Positions 27,415 through 36,800 of a DNA stretch of 64,000 nt are shown here, in pieces. A program made the position numbers and the translations under genes. Numbering within the stretch: position 1 is the stretch's first letter; every line of letters starts with the position of its first letter. The notes beneath the pieces were generated by a model. That model did no database searches. It was not told the DNA's origin and saw nothing but the letters and a program-made list of their open reading frames with translations. Source of the stretch: Glacieibacterium arshaanense. GTDB taxonomy: Bacteria; Pseudomonadota; Alphaproteobacteria; Sphingomonadales; Sphingomonadaceae. The DNA is taken from the NCBI RefSeq assembly GCF_004681125.1, contig NZ_SIHO01000003.1, positions 338,122 to 402,121 on the forward strand. The letters run 5' to 3'.

Positions 27415-28640
27415 AGCCGGCTGAAATCATCAATTTCGGCTGCCGCCTCAATATCGCCGAGGCCGCGACCGCACACGCTGCTGCACCGGCCGGCAGCATC
27501 GTCGTCAACAGCTGCGCAGTGACCGCCGAAGCGGTGCGCCAGGCGCGCCAGGCGGTGCGGCGCGCACACCGCGAACGGCCCGATGCCAACATCATCGTCA
27601 CCGGCTGCGCGGCGCAGCTCGACCCGGCGGGGTTCGCGGCGCTGCCCGGCGTGGCGATGGTGCTCGGCAACCGCGAGAAGCTCGACGCGGCGCGCTACGA
27701 TCTGGCGGGCGCCAATGACCGCGCCCGCGTCGGCGACATTTTCGCCGTGCGCGACGCGCCGCTAGCGGTATCCGACAGCGTCAGCCATACGCGCGGCTTC
27801 GTCGCGGTGCAGAACGGTTGCGACCATCGCTGCACCTTCTGCGTGATACCGTTGGCTCGCGGGGTGTCGCGGTCAGTGCCCGCCGGTGCGGTAATCGAGC
27901 GCATCAAGGTGCTGGTCGGGCAGGGCGTCAACGAAATCGTCCTTACCGGCGTTGACCTGACCTCCTACGGTCCCGACCTGCCCGGCGCGCCGACACTCGG
28001 CCTGCTGGTGCAGCGCATCTTGCAGCATGTCCCCGACCTGCCGCGTCTGCGGCTTTCGTCGATCGACAGCATCGAAGTCGATGCTGCGCTGTTCGATGTG
28101 CTGGCGACCGACGCGCGGGTCATGCCGCAGCTGCACCTGTCGCTGCAATCGGGCGACGACCTGATTTTGAAGCGCATGAAGCGCCGCCATGCCCGCGCGC
28201 AGGCGGTCGAGTTCTGCCAGTCACTCCGCGCCCGCCGCCCCGAAATGGTGTTCGGCGCCGACCTGATCGCCGGCTTCCCGACCGAAACCGACGCGGCGTT
28301 TGAAAACACTCTGGCGCTGGTCGATGATTGTGGGCTGACGCGGCTGCACGTCTTTGCCTATTCCGAACGCGACGGCACACCCGCCGCGCGCATGCCGCAA
28401 CTGCCGGTAAGCGTCCGCCGCGACCGCACCGCACGATTGCGCGCGCTTGGCGCGGAACGCCAACGCGACTGGCTGGGCGAACAAGTCGGCAAGCCACAGC
28501 GCGTGCTGGTCGAAGCCGGCGGGCTGACTGGCCATGCCGAAAGCTTCGCGCGCGTCCGACTTGACCGTTCGCACCCGCGTGGCGCAATCGTCGATGTAAC
28601 CGCGCGCCACGTCGCCGGTGACCTGTTGGAGTGCGCATGA
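27411..28640 (+). CDS. mtaB: tRNA N6-threonylcarbamoyladenosine methylthiotransferase
   Basis: The 409-residue radical-SAM enzyme adds a methylthio group to t6A37 of tRNA. The N-terminal MTTase domain has cluster cysteines at 11, 35 and 65. The radical-SAM motif CDHRCTFC gives cysteines 136, 140 and 143, and a substrate-like C-terminal domain follows. Of the family types it fits MtaB better than MiaB because of the short N-terminus and the NFGCRLN motif. It is coupled to dapF and ftsY by ATGA overlaps. Confidence 0.93.
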   Translation: MKPAEIINFGCRLNIAEAATAHAAAPAGSIVVNSCAVTAEAVRQARQAVRRAHRERPDANIIVTGCAAQLDPAGFAALPGVAMVLGNREKLDAARYDLAGANDRARVGDIFAVRDAPLAVSDSVSHTRGFVAVQNGCDHRCTFCVIPLARGVSRSVPAGAVIERIKVLVGQGVNEIVLTGVDLTSYGPDLPGAPTLGLLVQRILQHVPDLPRLRLSSIDSIEVDAALFDVLATDARVMPQLHLSLQSGDDLILKRMKRRHARAQAVEFCQSLRARRPEMVFGADLIAGFPTETDAAFENTLALVDDCGLTRLHVFAYSERDGTPAARMPQLPVSVRRDRTARLRALGAERQRDWLGEQVGKPQRVLVEAGGLTGHAESFARVRLDRSHPRGAIVDVTARHVAGDLLECA

Positions 28641-29557
28641 CCGAAAAGACCGGCTGGCTGGCGAAACTCAAGGCGGGGCTGTCGCGCTCGACCGACAAGC
28701 TCGGCGACAATCTCGCCGGGCTGTTCGTGCGCGCCAAGCTCGACGACGCGATGCTCGACGATATCGAGGAAGCGCTGATCGCCTCCGACCTCGGCCCGGC
28801 GATGGCGGCGCGCGTCACGGCCCGCCTGCGCGACGAGAAGTTCGACCGCGACATCGACCTCGCCGGCGTGCGCGACACTGTCGCCGCAGAAATCGGCAGC
28901 GTGCTCGGCCAGGTCGCCAAGCCGCTTGAAGTCATCGCCTTTCCGCGGCCGCAGGTCATCCTCGTCGTCGGCGTCAACGGCTCGGGCAAGACCACCACCA
29001 TCGCCAAGCTCGCGCACCTGTTTATCGAACAGGACTACCGCGTCATGCTGGCGGCGGGTGACACCTTCCGCGCTGCCGCCATCGCGCAGCTCAAAATCTG
29101 GGGCGAACGCGCCGGCGCCAAGGTCGTGTCGGGCGAACAGGGCGCCGATGCGGCGGGGCTCGCCTTCACTGCACTCGAACGCGCGCGCGCCGAAGGCGTC
29201 GATGTGCTGATCATCGACACCGCCGGCCGGCTGCAGAACAAGTCGGGACTGATGGACGAGCTCGCGAAGATCAAGCGCGTGCTCAAAAAGGCCATGCCCG
29301 CCGCGCCGCACGACGTCGTGCTGGTGCTCGACGCCACCACCGGCCAGAACGCGCTCAACCAGATCGAAGTCTTCCAGGAAGTCGCCGGCGTCACCGGACT
29401 GGTGATGACCAAACTCGACGGCACCGCGCGCGGCGGCGTCCTCGTCGCAGCCGCCGAAAAGTTCAAGCTGCCGATCCATGCGGTGGGCGTCGGCGAAGGC
29501 ATGGGCGACTTGCGACCGTTCGATGCGGGTGAGTTTGCAAGGGCTTTGGCAGGGTAA
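28637..29557 (+). CDS. ftsY: Signal recognition particle receptor FtsY
   Basis: The 306-residue GTPase receives the SRP-ribosome complex at the inner membrane. The NG domain is complete: helical N domain (about 1-95), P-loop GVNGSGKTTT (about residue 114), DTFRAAA, DTAGR and TKLDGTARGG. The acidic A domain seen in E. coli is absent, as is common in alphaproteobacteria. The ATG overlaps the mtaB stop; a GTG two codons upstream is also possible. Its SRP partner Ffh is encoded 2.6 kb downstream. Confidence 0.95.
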   Translation: MTEKTGWLAKLKAGLSRSTDKLGDNLAGLFVRAKLDDAMLDDIEEALIASDLGPAMAARVTARLRDEKFDRDIDLAGVRDTVAAEIGSVLGQVAKPLEVIAFPRPQVILVVGVNGSGKTTTIAKLAHLFIEQDYRVMLAAGDTFRAAAIAQLKIWGERAGAKVVSGEQGADAAGLAFTALERARAEGVDVLIIDTAGRLQNKSGLMDELAKIKRVLKKAMPAAPHDVVLVLDATTGQNALNQIEVFQEVAGVTGLVMTKLDGTARGGVLVAAAEKFKLPIHAVGVGEGMGDLRPFDAGEFARALAG

Positions 29558-29558
29558 A

Positions 29559-29587
29559 GAGCCTCAGGCCTGCCCGCCGGAGGCCCT
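29559..29587. repeat. Palindromic repeat R6, deletion remnant
   Basis: The first seven bases of a left half (AGAGCCT) run directly into the inner part of a right half (CAGGCCTGCCCGCCGG then AGGCCCTT). This is what deletion between the two matching CCT tracts of a pair would leave. It lies between ftsY and the next gene. Confidence 0.7.
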
Positions 29588-29674
29588 TCAATCTTCCCCG
29601 TTGTTGACCTTGGCAAGGCACCGGTGCATCGTGGCCAAGTTCGGCGCGGGGCGCCATATTGAGGGGTAACTACC

Positions 29675-30043
29675 ATGAGTCTCAGCGAATTCCTGCGCGA
29701 CGCGTTCATCATCTTCATGCTGGTGACATGGTTCTGGCTGATGATCACCGTCATTGCCGACCTGTTCCGCCATGACGACATTTCGGGCTTCAAGAAGGTG
29801 CTGTGGATCATCTTCTTCGGCGTTGCACCCTATATCGGCGTGTTCGCGTACCTGATTTTCCACGGCCACGGCATGGGTGCACGCAACGTCGAACGCGCCA
29901 ACAAGGCCCGGGAGGAACTGCGCCAGGTTGTCGGCTACAGCGTCGCCGATGAACTGACCAAGCTCGACGCGTTGAAGAAGGCCGGTTCGATAAGCGACGC
30001 GGAATACAAGACGCTCCGCGACCGCGCTCTAGCGAACGGCTAA
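29675..30043 (+). CDS. Membrane protein with PLDc_N-like helices and C-terminal SHOCT domain
   Basis: The 122-residue protein has two membrane helices (about residues 10-28 and 42-62) separated by a short acidic loop, a pattern like the phospholipase-D N-terminal (PLDc_N) membrane unit. A C-terminal SHOCT motif follows (LTKLDALKKAGSISDAEY, about 94-111). SHOCT motifs are short oligomerisation elements; the function is unknown. GAGGGG lies upstream of the ATG. It is convergent with the cytochrome gene, 15 bases apart. Confidence 0.75.
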   Translation: MSLSEFLRDAFIIFMLVTWFWLMITVIADLFRHDDISGFKKVLWIIFFGVAPYIGVFAYLIFHGHGMGARNVERANKAREELRQVVGYSVADELTKLDALKKAGSISDAEYKTLRDRALANG

Positions 30044-30058
30044 GGCTGGGGCGAACGT

Positions 30059-30988
30059 CTAAGCCGGACCCAGCGTCCGCGCCATTTGCGCAGGGTTGTA
30101 CAGCGACTGGTTTTCGTGCGCGGCGAGCGTGGCGCGCCAGCCCGGCAGGGCGGCACGCCAGCTGTCTAGTTGGGCGGTGTCGCCGCGCCGCACTGCGCTC
30201 AGCGCCGTCGCGAGGTCGGCATCGGCGCGCCTTAACAGCGCGCGGTCGTTCGCCAATGCGGCACCGGCATAACGTTCATTGACCAGCCCAAGCTGTGACC
30301 GCGCGGCGAGCAGCAACACGGCGGCAGTGTCGCGGTCGTTGCTGGTTAGCGCGGCCTGCGCGGCGACGACCGCGCGGTCGGCATCGGCGAGCGTGGTGGC
30401 GAGCGTCAACGGTTCCACTGCACGCGTCGGGCAGGCGGATGGCGACAGTGCGCGGACATAGGCGGCCAGTCCGGCGCGCACCACTGGCGGGGGCGGCGCG
30501 CCATCGAATTCATCTACCACCAGCCCGTTGATGAAGTCGGCGAGTGCCGGCGATGCGGGGTCGCGGCTGATTTTGTGCGTCGCGGCGCTGAGGTCGGGGA
30601 TCGGCACCGGATTGGCGATGCCATCGCCGCGGTGCGAACTGAACAGCGACGAGGTGACGTCGGCGGTGCCCGGCGCGCCCGACAGGCCTGGGAAGGCGAA
30701 ATCGGGATTGCCGCGGCCCTGGCGGTGGCAGGCGTTGCAGCTCAAGCCGGCGCGTGACGCCTGCCCGCCGAGCAGCAGCGGCGAGCGGAATGCGGCGCGC
30801 CCGATTTCGACTGAAGCGTCACCGATGGCAGCGGGTGACAGACATTCGGTCGGTTGCGTGGTCAGCGCGGCGATGCGGTCGGTGCCCGGCGCTAGCCAGC
30901 GCAGCGCGCGCAACGGCACATCGGCGGGGGCGGCGGCGACCGCAAGCAGCAGCGCCAGCGCGGCGATCGACCTGCGCGCGATGCTCAC
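30059..30988 (-). CDS. Periplasmic c-type cytochrome with one heme site
   Basis: The 309-residue protein has a signal peptide (RRSIAALALLLAVAAAPA) and one heme-binding CNACH at about residue 97 in SRAGLSCNACHRQG. Methionines and histidines that could be the sixth ligand occur later. The first half resembles the cytochrome domain of di-heme peroxidase-like proteins, but the second CxxCH is missing. The C-terminal 120 residues are Ala/Leu-rich helix. The GTG start overlaps the stop of the TPR gene by 4 bases (GTGA), so they are coupled. The electron partner is not known. Confidence 0.75.
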   Translation of the reverse strand: MSIARRSIAALALLLAVAAAPADVPLRALRWLAPGTDRIAALTTQPTECLSPAAIGDASVEIGRAAFRSPLLLGGQASRAGLSCNACHRQGRGNPDFAFPGLSGAPGTADVTSSLFSSHRGDGIANPVPIPDLSAATHKISRDPASPALADFINGLVVDEFDGAPPPPVVRAGLAAYVRALSPSACPTRAVEPLTLATTLADADRAVVAAQAALTSNDRDTAAVLLLAARSQLGLVNERYAGAALANDRALLRRADADLATALSAVRRGDTAQLDSWRAALPGWRATLAAHENQSLYNPAQMARTLGPA

Positions 30989-31899
30989 ACGCCCTTGGCG
31001 TCGATCCAGCGGCGCAAATCTTCGGCCTCGATGCAGCCGAAGCTGCATTGCGCCTCAAGTGCGGCGAGCATGGCACGCGCACCGGCGATGTCGCCGCGTT
31101 CAGCCTTGAGCTCGCCGTAATACTCCGTGGCGCCGCGGTGCGTCGGGGCAATCGCCAGCGCCTGGCGGTAATAGCTTTCGGCGCGGTCATACTGGCCGAG
31201 CTTGCGGTAGGTGAAGCCGATATAGGTCAGCACATCGGGGTGCGGGCCGAACGCCGCCTTGGCGGCATCGAGCGCGACCAGTGCCTCACCGTAGCGGTGT
31301 TCGTTGATCAGGCTGACGGCGTGGAGATAGGCGCCATCACCGGCCGCCGCATCGGCAAACAACAGACTCGGCGGCGGCGCCAGTGCCGCGGTCTTGCCGG
31401 CGGTTTGCGCGGCTTCGACCGCTGCGACAGCGGATTTGAGGTCGGCAGCCTGCGGGCAGGCATCGCCGCAGGTCGCGGCCTGGCTCTTGAGTGTCGCGAG
31501 TTCGGCGGCGCCCTTGTCGGCGTCACCAATCTTGAACAGCGTCACCGCATAGTCGCGCCGCGTCGCCAGCATCGCCGGATTGATCTTGAGCGCCTTTTCA
31601 TACGCCTTGGCGGCGCCCTTCAGGTCGCCGTCGCCGGCCTTGGCGAGCCCCGACATATAAAGTGCGTTGGCGTCCTTGGGGGTGACGGCGAGTACCTTCT
31701 TGAACGCCTTGTCGGCGGCCTTGTAGTCGCCGGCCTTGAGCGCCTCGCTGCCCTTGGCATATTCGACTGCGGGGTCATATTGCGGCGTGGAGTCGCTCGG
31801 CATGCTGCTGAAGCCGCCACCACCGCCGCCGCCCGAGGCGTAGGCAGGAACCGCGGCAATGGCCGCGATCAGGGCGATTCGGGCGAAGCGGTGCAACAT
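30985..31899 (-). CDS. Exported tetratricopeptide-repeat protein
   Basis: The 304-residue protein has a signal peptide (FARIALIAAIAAVPAYA), a run of glycines just after it, and two sets of TPR units at about residues 50-125 and 190-280 (GDYKAADKAFKKVL; GQYDRAESYYRQALAIAP). Cysteine pairs occur in TCGDAC and CSFGC. TPRs bind partner proteins in the periplasm. It is coupled to the cytochrome gene downstream and may scaffold or mature it. The Met at 31899 is preferred because GGAG lies upstream and the signal peptide then starts cleanly. Confidence 0.78.
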   Translation of the reverse strand: MLHRFARIALIAAIAAVPAYASGGGGGGGFSSMPSDSTPQYDPAVEYAKGSEALKAGDYKAADKAFKKVLAVTPKDANALYMSGLAKAGDGDLKGAAKAYEKALKINPAMLATRRDYAVTLFKIGDADKGAAELATLKSQAATCGDACPQAADLKSAVAAVEAAQTAGKTAALAPPPSLLFADAAAGDGAYLHAVSLINEHRYGEALVALDAAKAAFGPHPDVLTYIGFTYRKLGQYDRAESYYRQALAIAPTHRGATEYYGELKAERGDIAGARAMLAALEAQCSFGCIEAEDLRRWIDAKGV

Positions 31900-32127
31900 G
31901 GCATCAAACTCCATCAGGGCCGTGTGGCGCGAAGCTAGCATAGTGGATGCGCCAAGTCAGCCATGCCGAGCGCAGGAAAAAGCGCACTTTGCTTGACCGC
32001 AAACCGGCTTTGCCGTAACAGCCGCGCATCCCGCCGCAAGGTGTGACCGATATTCAACGTCCACGGACGTACGCCGGCCTGCGAAGACTCGCACGCCGGC
32101 GCAAGTTCGTTTGGAGCAATGTAGACG

Positions 32128-33564
32128 ATGTTTGAAAGCCTTTCCGACCGCCTTGGCGGCGTGTTCGACAAGCTTCGGGGGCGCGGTGCGCTGACCGAGC
32201 TCGACGTGCGCGCGGCGATGCGCGAGGTGCGGATTGCGCTGCTCGAAGCCGATGTGGCGCTGCCCGTCGTCAAGACCTTCATCGACCAGGTCACCGCCGA
32301 TGCGATCGGCGCCGATGTCATCCGCTCCATCACGCCGGGGCAGATGGTCGTCAAGATCGTCAACGATGCGCTGGTCGATATGCTCGGCGGCGATAGCGCG
32401 CCGCTCAATGTTGATGTCACGCCGCCCGCCGTCATCATGATGGTCGGTCTGCAGGGATCGGGTAAAACCACCACCACCGCGAAGATCGCCAAGCGCCTCA
32501 ACGAGAAATTCGGCAAGAAGGTGCTGATGGCGTCGCTCGACGTCGCGCGTCCGGCCGCCCAGGAACAGCTACGTGTGCTCGGTGAGCAGATTTCGGTGGC
32601 GACGCTGCCGATTATCGCCGGCCAGGGCCCGGTTGAAATCGCCCAGCGCGCCAAGTCGGCGGCGAAGCTGCAGGGCTTCGACGTGCTGCTGCTCGACACC
32701 GCCGGTCGCCTGCATGTCGATACCGCGCTGATGGACGAAATGCGCGCTGTCGCCGGTGTCGGTGCGCCGGATGAAATCCTGCTGGTCGTCGACAGCCTGA
32801 CCGGCCAGGACGCGGTCAATGTCGCGTCGTCGTTCTCGGGCCAGGTTGAACTGACCGGCGTCGTGCTGACCCGCATGGACGGCGATGCCCGCGGTGGTGC
32901 CGCACTCAGCATGCGCTCGGTGACCGGCAAGCCGATCAAGTTCGCCGGCACCGGTGAAAAGCTCGACGCGCTCGAGGAATTCTCGCCGTCGCGCGTTGCC
33001 GGTCGCATCCTCGGCATGGGCGACGTTGTCGGGCTGGTCGAACGCGCCGCCGAAACCTTCGAGGCCGAAGCTTCGGAGAAAATGGCCGCACGGCTCGCCA
33101 AGGGCCAGTTCGACATGAACGACCTGCGCTCGCAGCTCAGTCAGATGCAGAAGATGGGCGGCCTCGGCGCGCTGGCCGGCATGATCCCCGGCATGGCCAA
33201 GGCCAAGGCAGCGATGGCGAACGGCGGCCCCGACGACAAGACGCTTGGCCGCATGGAAGCCGTCATCTGCTCGATGACGCCCAAGGAACGCGCCAAGCCC
33301 GACCTGATCAACGCCAAGCGCAAGATCCGTATTGCCAAGGGCGCCGGCACCACGGTGCAGGAAGTCAACAAGCTGATGAAAATGCATCAGGAAATGGAAA
33401 CTGCGATGAAGCGCCTGCGCAAGATGGGCGGCATGAAGGGCATGATGGCGATGCTCGGGAAGATGGGCGGCGGCGCTGGCGGTCCCGGTGGCGGGCTCGG
33501 CGGGCTGCTCGGTGGCGGCGGTGGCGGCCTCCCGCCGGGTTTCGACAAGCTGATGAAACGATAG
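32128..33564 (+). CDS. ffh: Signal recognition particle protein Ffh
   Basis: The 478-residue GTPase binds signal sequences and 4.5S RNA and hands ribosomes to FtsY. N, G and M domains are present: P-loop LQGSGKTTT near residue 110, DVARPAAQEQ, DTAGR, TRMDGDARGG, and the Met-rich M domain from about 325. The C-terminus ends in a Gly-rich tail (about 35 residues, more than half Gly) before GFDKLMKR. The 4.5S RNA gene was not seen in the window. Confidence 0.96.
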   Translation: MFESLSDRLGGVFDKLRGRGALTELDVRAAMREVRIALLEADVALPVVKTFIDQVTADAIGADVIRSITPGQMVVKIVNDALVDMLGGDSAPLNVDVTPPAVIMMVGLQGSGKTTTTAKIAKRLNEKFGKKVLMASLDVARPAAQEQLRVLGEQISVATLPIIAGQGPVEIAQRAKSAAKLQGFDVLLLDTAGRLHVDTALMDEMRAVAGVGAPDEILLVVDSLTGQDAVNVASSFSGQVELTGVVLTRMDGDARGGAALSMRSVTGKPIKFAGTGEKLDALEEFSPSRVAGRILGMGDVVGLVERAAETFEAEASEKMAARLAKGQFDMNDLRSQLSQMQKMGGLGALAGMIPGMAKAKAAMANGGPDDKTLGRMEAVICSMTPKERAKPDLINAKRKIRIAKGAGTTVQEVNKLMKMHQEMETAMKRLRKMGGMKGMMAMLGKMGGGAGGPGGGLGGLLGGGGGGLPPGFDKLMKR

Positions 33565-33578
33565 GAATTACGAACGAC

Positions 33579-33707
33579 AGAGCCTCCGGCGGGCAGGGAC
33601 TTGTCCCTGCACCCGTGAATTGACGGGCATAAAAACAAGCACCGCGCTTGTGGGATGCACCGACCAAGCAATTGGGTGCAGGCCTCAGGCCTGCCCGCCG
33701 GAGGCTT
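33579..33707. repeat. Palindromic intergenic repeat pair R7 with mismatched inner stems
   Basis: The left half (33579-33614) has inner stem GCAGGGA-CTTG-TCCCTGC and the right half (33674-33707) has GCAGGCC-TCA-GGCCTGC. The two halves therefore cannot pair with each other in the inner part, while each folds on itself. The pair lies between ffh and rpsP. Confidence 0.88.
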
Positions 33708-33763
33708 TAAAAGATTACGAACCAACTGCAATTTCAACTGTTTAGAACGAAGGAAGACTGAAA

Positions 33764-34327
33764 ATGGCCATTGCAATTCGCCTCGCCCGTGGCGGCATGA
33801 AGAAGCGTCCCTACTACCGCATCGTGGTGTCGGATTCGCGCAACGCGCGCGACGGCAAGTTCCTCGAAAAGATCGGCACGTACAACCCGCTGCTGCCGAA
33901 GGACAACGCCGAGCGCGTCAAGCTCGACGGCGAGCGTGCGGCGTACTGGCTGTCGGTCGGCGCACAGCCGTCGGACCGCGTTGCCCGTTTCCTCGATGCC
34001 GCCGGCCTGCGCACCCGCGCTGCCAAGAACAACCCCAACAAGGGTCTGCCGGGCGACAAGGCCAAGGAACGCGTCGAAGCCGCCGCGATGAAGGCTGCCG
34101 AAGCGATCGAAGCCGCTGAAGCTGCTGAAGTCGCCAAGGCGGAAGCTGCTGTCGCGGCTGCCGCTGCGGCTGCCGAAGCTGCTGCTGCACCGGCTGTCGA
34201 AGAAGTCGCTGATGTGGCCGCTGAAGAAGTTGCTGCCGAAGCGGTTGCTGAAGAAGCACCTGCCGCTGAAGCAGCTGCTGAAGAAGCGCCGGCCGAAGAA
34301 ACCCCGGCCGAAGAAACCCAGGCCTGA
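33764..34327 (+). CDS. rpsP: 30S ribosomal protein S16 with long Ala/Glu-rich tail
   Basis: The first about 80 residues ([20 protein letters not shown] and onward) are a normal S16 core, which binds 16S rRNA during 30S assembly. The protein then continues to 187 residues, whereas S16 is usually 80-110. The extension from about residue 105 is Ala/Glu/Val-rich with almost no aromatic residues and reads like a helical or disordered acidic tail. It is in frame with strong codon periodicity and starts the rpsP-rimM-trmD-rplS operon. Confidence 0.95.
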   Translation: MAIAIRLARGGMKKRPYYRIVVSDSRNARDGKFLEKIGTYNPLLPKDNAERVKLDGERAAYWLSVGAQPSDRVARFLDAAGLRTRAAKNNPNKGLPGDKAKERVEAAAMKAAEAIEAAEAAEVAKAEAAVAAAAAAAEAAAAPAVEEVADVAAEEVAAEAVAEEAPAAEAAAEEAPAEETPAEETQA

Positions 34328-34374
34328 GCTTGATTGCCGCGCTGCCCTGACCGGGGTGGCGCGGCATTCGATCT

Positions 34375-34884
34375 ATGACCGACACCGTCATCCTCGCCGC
34401 GATTGCGGGTGCCCATGGCATCAAGGGCGAGGTGCGGTTGAAGCTGTTTGCCGAAAGTCTCGAGAGCCTGCAGCGCCACAAGGCGTTTGCGGCGACGCGT
34501 GGCAGCGAGGCGCGCACGCTGACGCTGAAATCGATGCGCCCCGACAAGGCCGGCGCCATCGCGCGCTTTGCCGAAATCGCCAACCGCACCGCTGCCGAGG
34601 GGATGCGCGGCATGACGCTTGCGGTGCCGCGCGATGCGCTGCCGCCGCTGGCCGAGGGCGAATTTTACCACACCGACCTGATCGGCCGCGCGGTGGTATC
34701 GACCGATGGCGTCGAGGTCGGCAGCGTCATCGCTGTTGAAAACTTCGGCGCCGGCGACATCCTCGAAATCCGCAAAGCTGACGGCAAGACCTTCATGGTG
34801 CCGTTCAACCCGCAGGCTGTGCCCGAAGTCGGCGCCGCGCCGGGGTCGCCGGTCACGCTCAACCCGAATTTCATCGACGTCTGA
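34375..34884 (+). CDS. rimM: 16S rRNA processing protein RimM
   Basis: The 169-residue protein helps mature the 30S head and binds S19. It has the N-terminal RimM domain ([18 protein letters not shown]) and the PRC-barrel domain ([11 protein letters not shown], then [12 protein letters not shown]). The order rpsP-rimM-trmD-rplS is conserved in proteobacteria. Confidence 0.95.
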   Translation: MTDTVILAAIAGAHGIKGEVRLKLFAESLESLQRHKAFAATRGSEARTLTLKSMRPDKAGAIARFAEIANRTAAEGMRGMTLAVPRDALPPLAEGEFYHTDLIGRAVVSTDGVEVGSVIAVENFGAGDILEIRKADGKTFMVPFNPQAVPEVGAAPGSPVTLNPNFIDV

Positions 34885-34886
34885 CC

Positions 34887-35642
34887 GTGACCCGTCCGGC
34901 ACCCTGGGCCGCCACCGTCCTGACGCTCTACCCCGAGATGTTCCCCGGGCCGCTTGGCGTCAGCCTTGCAGGCCGCGCGATGGAGGACGGCGTCTGGTCG
35001 CTCGCCGCGCGCAACATCCGCGACTTCGCCACTGACAAGCACCGCACCGTTGATGACACGCCGGCGGGCGGCGGGCCGGGCATGGTGCTGCGTGCCGATG
35101 TGCTGTCGGCAGCGGTTGCCGGCGCGCGCGGGCCGGGGCCGGTGCTGGCGATGAGCCCGCGCGGCAAAACGCTGACGCAGCGCCAAGTGCGCGACCTCGC
35201 GGCGGGGCCGGGGGTGACGCTCCTGTGCGGTCGCTTCGAAGGTTTCGACGAGCGGCTGTTCGACGCGCCGTTGCCCGACGGCAGCTTCATCGAACCGGTC
35301 AGCATCGGCGATTATATCCTGTCGGGCGGCGAACCGGCGGCGCTGGTTCTGCTCGATGCTTGCGTCCGGCTGCTTCCCGGTGTAATGGGCGCGGCTTCCA
35401 GCGGACATGACGAGAGCTTCGAAAGCGGCCTTCTCGAATATCCGCATTATACCCGCCCTCCCGAATGGGAAGGCTTATTGATCCCCGAAGTGTTGCGATC
35501 GGGGGATCATGCGAAAATCGCCGCCTGGCGATTGGCGCAGTCCGAAACGGACACACGGCTACGGCGGCCGGACCTGTGGGAGCGCCATCTCGGTGCTCGG
35601 GTCCAGTCGCCCTCTGGTGCGCACAAGAAGAAGGAAAAATGA
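34887..35642 (+). CDS. trmD: tRNA (guanine-N1)-methyltransferase
   Basis: The 251-residue SPOUT enzyme methylates G37 of tRNA. It shows [13 protein letters not shown], the GGGPGMVLR loop, [12 protein letters not shown] and the knot segment [20 protein letters not shown]. It starts with GTG two bases after the rimM stop and ends one base before the rplS start. Confidence 0.96.
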   Translation: MTRPAPWAATVLTLYPEMFPGPLGVSLAGRAMEDGVWSLAARNIRDFATDKHRTVDDTPAGGGPGMVLRADVLSAAVAGARGPGPVLAMSPRGKTLTQRQVRDLAAGPGVTLLCGRFEGFDERLFDAPLPDGSFIEPVSIGDYILSGGEPAALVLLDACVRLLPGVMGAASSGHDESFESGLLEYPHYTRPPEWEGLLIPEVLRSGDHAKIAAWRLAQSETDTRLRRPDLWERHLGARVQSPSGAHKKKEK

Positions 35643-35643
35643 G

Positions 35644-36018
35644 ATGAATCTCATTCAACAGATCGAAGCCGAGCAGATTGCGAAGTTTCTCGAAGCCAAG
35701 AAGATCCCGACGTTCCGCGCCGGTGACACGCTGCGCGTCGGCGTGAAGGTCGTCGAAGGCGAGCGTTCGCGCGTCCAGAACTACGAAGGCGTGTGCATCG
35801 CGCGTTCGAACAAGGCGATGGGCAGCAACTTCACCGTCCGCAAGATCAGCTTCGGTGAAGGCGTCGAGCGCGTCTTCCCGCTGTATTCGCCGAACATCGA
35901 GTCGATCGAAGTCGTGCGCCGCGGTGTCGTGCGTCGTGCCAAGCTGTATTATCTGCGTGGCCGTTCGGGCAAGTCAGCGCGTATTGCCGAGCTGCGGGAT
36001 CCGAAGCGGGAAGCTTAA
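35644..36018 (+). CDS. rplS: 50S ribosomal protein L19
   Basis: The 124-residue protein at the 30S/50S interface has the family pattern: N-terminal helix [51 protein letters not shown] and [15 protein letters not shown]. It is the last gene of the rpsP operon. The ATG at 35644 follows the trmD stop by one base; the region upstream in the same frame belongs to trmD. Confidence 0.97.
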   Translation: MNLIQQIEAEQIAKFLEAKKIPTFRAGDTLRVGVKVVEGERSRVQNYEGVCIARSNKAMGSNFTVRKISFGEGVERVFPLYSPNIESIEVVRRGVVRRAKLYYLRGRSGKSARIAELRDPKREA

Positions 36019-36335
36019 GCCGGCAAGGCGCAAGGCGAAATTTGCGCACTTCGCGCGAATTTCGACTTGGGCCGAGACTCGGCGCAAGCCGGCCGGCGGG
36101 GCGGCGGGTAAATCCCGCCGAACCCGTCCGACGGCGTGGCTTTGCCACGACGCCCTTACTTTCTTGCTTTCTAAATACACCCCACGGCACCTCTTCCCGG
36201 GCCGCGCTGCCGCGCGTCTCTCGCCCTCTCCCCGACGGGGCGAGGGAGGCGACGCGCCCACCGGTTCCCCCCGCGCGTCCAACCGAATCCCCCGCGCCCT
36301 AGCCGCACGCCCCCGCAGCGCCTAGAATCCCGCCA
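36019..36335. other. Hairpin-rich intergenic region between rplS and ybgC
   Basis: The 317-bp gap has no gene-like frame but four inverted repeats. At 36036-36064 CGAAATT pairs with AATTTCG and an inner GCGC/GCGC. At about 36103-36119 GGCGGG pairs with CCCGCC. At about 36133-36153 GTGGC pairs with GCCAC. At 36224-36246 CCCTC-CCCC pairs with GGGG-GAGGG. The first is the best candidate for the end of the rpsP operon. The promoter of the tol operon should be at the right side. None matches the REP-like family. Confidence 0.55.
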
Positions 36336-36791
36336 ATGACCGACCTCCCCTATCAGGGCCGCTTCGAAGCCGGCGTCCACCGCTTCGCCGTGCGCGTCTA
36401 TTTTGAAGACACCGACCTCACCGGCATCGTCTATCACGCCAACTATCTGCGCTTCATGGAGCGCGGCCGCTCGGACATGCTGCGTTGCATCGGCATCGAG
36501 CAGCAGGCGGTGATGGCGGCGGGCGAGGGCTATTACGCCGTCCACGACATGGCGATGACCTGGCACGCCCCGGCCCGGCTCGACGATGCGCTCGTCGTCC
36601 ACAGTCGCGTCGTGCAGGTGCGCGCCGCCGCAACGGTGATCGCGCAGGACATCTGGCGCGGGTCGACGAAGCTCACCAGCGGCGTGGTGACCGCGGCATG
36701 GCTCGGCGCCAATGGCCGGCCGCAACGCCAGCCCCGCGACTGGGACGCCCGCTTCAAGGCGCTACTGGCTCAAACGGCCGCGAACGGCTAG
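36336..36791 (+). CDS. ybgC: YbgC-type acyl-CoA thioesterase of the Tol-Pal cluster
   Basis: The 151-residue hot-dog-fold protein has the 4HBT signature RVYFEDTDLTGIVYHANYL with the catalytic Asp in it. YbgC hydrolyses acyl-CoA or acyl-ACP thioesters and by tradition heads the tol-pal cluster. tolQ starts 9 bases after its stop. Confidence 0.92.
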   Translation: MTDLPYQGRFEAGVHRFAVRVYFEDTDLTGIVYHANYLRFMERGRSDMLRCIGIEQQAVMAAGEGYYAVHDMAMTWHAPARLDDALVVHSRVVQVRAAATVIAQDIWRGSTKLTSGVVTAAWLGANGRPQRQPRDWDARFKALLAQTAANG

Positions 36792-36800
36792 GACACCCAC

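Noticed and set aside
36019-36335. A tRNA or other stable RNA gene.
   Set aside because: The hairpins do not fit a cloverleaf and there is no CCA or T-arm motif.
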